A stretch of 64,000 bases of DNA, taken from positions 1 to 64,000 of the forward strand of contig NZ_JABWQV010000003.1 of the NCBI RefSeq assembly GCF_014268615.1. The letters run 5' to 3'. Origin of the DNA: Pseudomonas tehranensis (GTDB lineage: Bacteria; Pseudomonadota; Gammaproteobacteria; Pseudomonadales; Pseudomonadaceae). The notes under the pieces are model-generated. The model searched no databases. It was given only the letters and a program-made list of their open reading frames with translations, and was not told where the DNA came from. The position numbers and the translations under genes are program-made. Positions 62,204-64,000 of the stretch are shown one piece after another (the first letter of the stretch is position 1; each line of letters opens with the position of its first letter).

Positions 62204-63153
62204 GACTCTCTCCATCTGGTTGATCCAACAAATTCCGGCTGCACACGATCCTTCCGCTGGTTGCCGTTGGGCGCGGTGTCATGTGCATGCGGGATTGGTC
62301 GGGGGAGGGGATGCCGGTTACTTGTCCGGCGCTGATGTCACCAGCAGATCCAGTGGGCTATGCCCGCTTCGGGGCGCTGACAAGGCGCGCTCTCCGGGGC
62401 CGATATTCTCTCGTCGTCCCAAGCGCCCGACACTGTAGCGGCCGGGTAGGCTGTTGCTCGGCAACGGCTGGTTAACGCTTCATGGCGGTATCTCCTCCTG
62501 TGCGCGCCGTTGGCATCTTGGCGGGCGCTCGCCGTTCTCTATAGGTGCCGGTTACGTTTCCGGCGCGGGCTTTAACCGCCGTGGCGCTTTTGGCTGGCTT
62601 GATTGCGCGCAAGCTACCCCGCGTTGATGCAGATGGCCGGAGCTGATCCCGGCATGACTATTAGCAGCCTTAGTGACACCGGAGTTTCACCGGGGCGAAG
62701 GTTTCAGCCGCTTATTCTTGGACTCGCCGTGGCCATCTGGGCGCTTACTCACTCTGCCGGCCACGATTCCCGCGATCCCTCAGGTCTTACACTTGCCCGC
62801 CAGCCCGGGCATTCATCTGCGTGTTGCGGTGATGCAGGTGGGCGGTTATAGGCCGCAGTTTCGTCCGCATCGGAAGTCACACATAGCCGGGGTCAATGCC
62901 TTGCTCGCGCGGCGGATCACCCTGTTAGCTGATCGGCCCCTTTCTCCCGGATGCCGGCTGGCGCTTTCGCGGTACCGTGTGACTTCCGATGCGCTCTCAT
63001 AGAGAGGATCGGGCCAGTCTTTCCCGGCTGTCCGAACACTGCTTTGGAGTGCCCACAAAGACCGTATTGTCCGACGGTCGTGGCGGAGGCGGCTTGATCC
63101 CCGCTCTGGATTCTTTTCCCGTCTGGCCCTGTCGCCAAGGCCAGCCAGTGAAA
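62204..63153. other. Gene-poor island of ~0.95 kb in the prophage
   Basis: No convincing gene is visible on either strand, although the rest of the prophage is densely coded. Short frames occur in all minus-strand frames, including one ending DTAMKR (stop at 62472-62474), without good starts. The region holds several CCGG hairpins (near 62315, 62547, 62636) and the 17-bp inverted repeat at 62866/62977. It may be a regulatory or structured-RNA locus. Confidence 0.6.
62866..62993. repeat. 17-bp perfect inverted repeat, 94-bp spacing
   Basis: CGCATCGGAAGTCACAC at 62866-62882 is the exact reverse complement of the sequence at 62977-62993. Confidence 0.9.
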
Positions 63154-63333
63154 TCAGTCGTTGAACCCTGGCTTATCACCGAGACGTTTTTGTCGCTCAG
63201 CCACCATCGCCGCGGAATAGTCGAAAGCGGCAGTGGCGATTTCTTCGGGTGAAGCAGGGGTTGAGCGAGCAAGAAGCCCGAGCATCGCGGCGATGGCGAT
63301 ACCTTCTTTGTCTTCAAATTCTGCGCGAGTCAT
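63154..63333 (-). CDS. Small hypothetical phage protein, 59 residues
   Basis: The frame from ATG 63333 (GGAG upstream) encodes an acidic helical protein, TRAEFEDKEGIAIAAMLGLL near the start and MVAERQKRLGDKPGF at the end. No family recognised. Confidence 0.65.
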   Translation of the reverse strand: MTRAEFEDKEGIAIAAMLGLLARSTPASPEEIATAAFDYSAAMVAERQKRLGDKPGFND

Positions 63334-63395
63334 GGTGTTACTCCGTTTCGTTGGCTTTCAAATACCTCCCGGGGTTTGAGAGGCATTTGTAAAGC

Positions 63396-63434
63396 CAGAT
63401 GGCCGACCTGAAACAGCAGGGGGCCATCTGTTTG
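63396..63434 (-). terminator. Hairpin between two phage genes
   Basis: CAGATGGCC (63396-63404) pairs with GGCCATCTG (63422-63430). The T-rich side lies on the plus strand (TTTG), so its direction is uncertain and leftward termination is only possible. Confidence 0.4.
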
Positions 63435-63451
63435 TTGCTCGGTTCTGGCTG

Positions 63452-63997
63452 CTAGATGGTCGCCGTAACCTTGAGTGAAGCTGCGCAGGACGTAATCGCG
63501 TCCTTGGCGGCCTGCTCAATGTTTTTGGCGATGACCTTGTTCACGTCGCTGATTGCCGACTTCGCGCTTTTCTCAAGGGTGTCCTTGATGTAGAGCTTCA
63601 TCAGAACGGTGAGGCGTGGACCGGTTTCGCGCCAGTTGTAGGTGTCTTTCGACTCATCCTTCGACTGGCCGTGGTAGTCGACCTTCTCGCTCATGTACAC
63701 CTCAGCGCGACTGGCGATGTACTCTTTGAAGGTCATCGGTTCGCCCTTCGGCTCGCCGTAGTTACTGGTTTTGCGCATGTCGGCGGATTCGATGATCTCG
63801 CCAACGCGCGGTAGAACGTGCTCAGCGAACATCGCGTCGATCTTCTGGTCGACCGCATCCTTCACGCGCTTTTCGATCTGCTGCTTGAAACGGGACGCTT
63901 GCGTGCTTTCCTCGTCGTCGTCCCCGTAACTGGTGGAATAGAGGAGGGCATGCACTGCTTGATCCACGATACGATCGGTAAGGTCAGTTGCGCTCAC
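63452..63997 (-). CDS. Hypothetical phage protein, at window edge
   Basis: A 181-residue charged protein from a GTG at 63997; the gene may start further right, beyond the window. It is helical (QQIEKRVKDAVDQKIDAMFAEH, and a C-terminal AISDVNKVIAKNIEQAAKDAI), suggesting an early phage protein that may bind nucleic acid or oligomerise. No family recognised. Confidence 0.65.
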   Translation of the reverse strand: MSATDLTDRIVDQAVHALLYSTSYGDDDEESTQASRFKQQIEKRVKDAVDQKIDAMFAEHVLPRVGEIIESADMRKTSNYGEPKGEPMTFKEYIASRAEVYMSEKVDYHGQSKDESKDTYNWRETGPRLTVLMKLYIKDTLEKSAKSAISDVNKVIAKNIEQAAKDAITSCAASLKVTATI

Positions 63998-64000
63998 GCC

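Larger units (their letters stand above)
46226..64000. mobile_element. Prophage, left part (right end outside window)
   Basis: From the tRNA-Leu 3' end rightward the genes change to a dense leftward operon of small phage-type proteins: integrase, DUF4224, DUF4406, cytosine methyltransferase, RecT, YqaJ exonuclease and many short overlapping frames. Opposite-strand lower-GC genes interrupt it at 49.7-50.4, 53.7-54.4, 55.2-55.8 and 56.4-57.0 kb. No structural, lysis or packaging gene is visible, so these must lie beyond 64000 if the prophage is complete. Confidence 0.9.

Noticed and set aside
62673-63002. 109-codon rightward frame in the prophage island
   Set aside because: It has no ribosome site and a composition rich in Arg, Leu and Pro; it also crosses the inverted repeat. 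Treated as non-coding.

Overview
The window looks like a chromosome segment of a fluorescent Pseudomonas (P. fluorescens complex). The evidence is GC-rich codon use, many Pseudomonas REP-type palindromes, a MuxABC-OpmB-type efflux operon, NudC, Tpx, and a tRNA-Cys/tRNA-Leu pair. This is judged from the sequence alone; no database was searched.

Layout. (1) 0.1-7.6 kb: a chemoreceptor, a DUF4212 plus sodium:solute symporter pair, a TonB-dependent siderophore receptor behind a Fur-box-like site, and an O-acyltransferase. (2) 7.8-27.5 kb: a 13-gene specialised-metabolite locus with metal-uptake features. It has an AraC activator, a TonB receptor, a methyltransferase, a RhtX/FptX-like permease, a PigD-like TPP enzyme and a PigE-like acyl-reductase/aminotransferase fusion (both resembling the prodigiosin pyrrole-arm enzymes). 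After a second promoter region comes a sulfur-carrier set (MoeZ-like activase/rhodanese, JAMM protease, CysO-like carrier ending in GG). A two-lobed CaiB/BaiF protein, an AMP ligase, an acyl-CoA dehydrogenase-like protein, an exporter and a GH88-like protein that may have lost a catalytic Asp follow, mostly with overlapping starts and stops. (3) 28-31 kb: the ATP-grasp / alpha-E / transglutaminase-like trio. (4) 31.4-45.5 kb: two small hypothetical or lipoprotein genes, tpx, the mux efflux operon, a dienoyl-CoA isomerase-like crotonase, nudC and a TSUP permease. (5) 45.9-46.2 kb: tRNA-Cys and tRNA-Leu(UAA). (6) 46.2-64 kb: the left part of a prophage that probably entered at tRNA-Leu. It carries an integrase, a long leftward early operon with a RecT/YqaJ recombination pair and a large cytosine methyltransferase, several lower-GC genes inserted on the opposite strand, and a gene-poor island with a 17-bp inverted repeat. 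Its right end lies beyond the window.

How the genes may work together. In the 7.8-27.5 kb locus the AMP ligase, CoA-transferase-like protein and acyl-CoA dehydrogenase could prepare an activated, possibly unsaturated acyl group. The PigD/PigE pair could add a two-carbon unit from pyruvate, then reduce and aminate to a pyrroline- or pyrrole-type ring. The MoeZ/JAMM/CysO set could convert a carboxylate to a thiocarboxylate. The TonB receptor and permease would bring the metal complex back, under Fur-like and AraC control. Parts of this gene set resemble the thiocarboxylate siderophore loci for pyridine-2,6-dithiocarboxylate (pdt) and thioquinolobactin (qbs). I cannot tell here whether it is a pdt-type cluster or a new one. 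The second item worth attention is a pair of AbiC-like membrane proteins in the prophage, flanked by a duplicated methyltransferase start.
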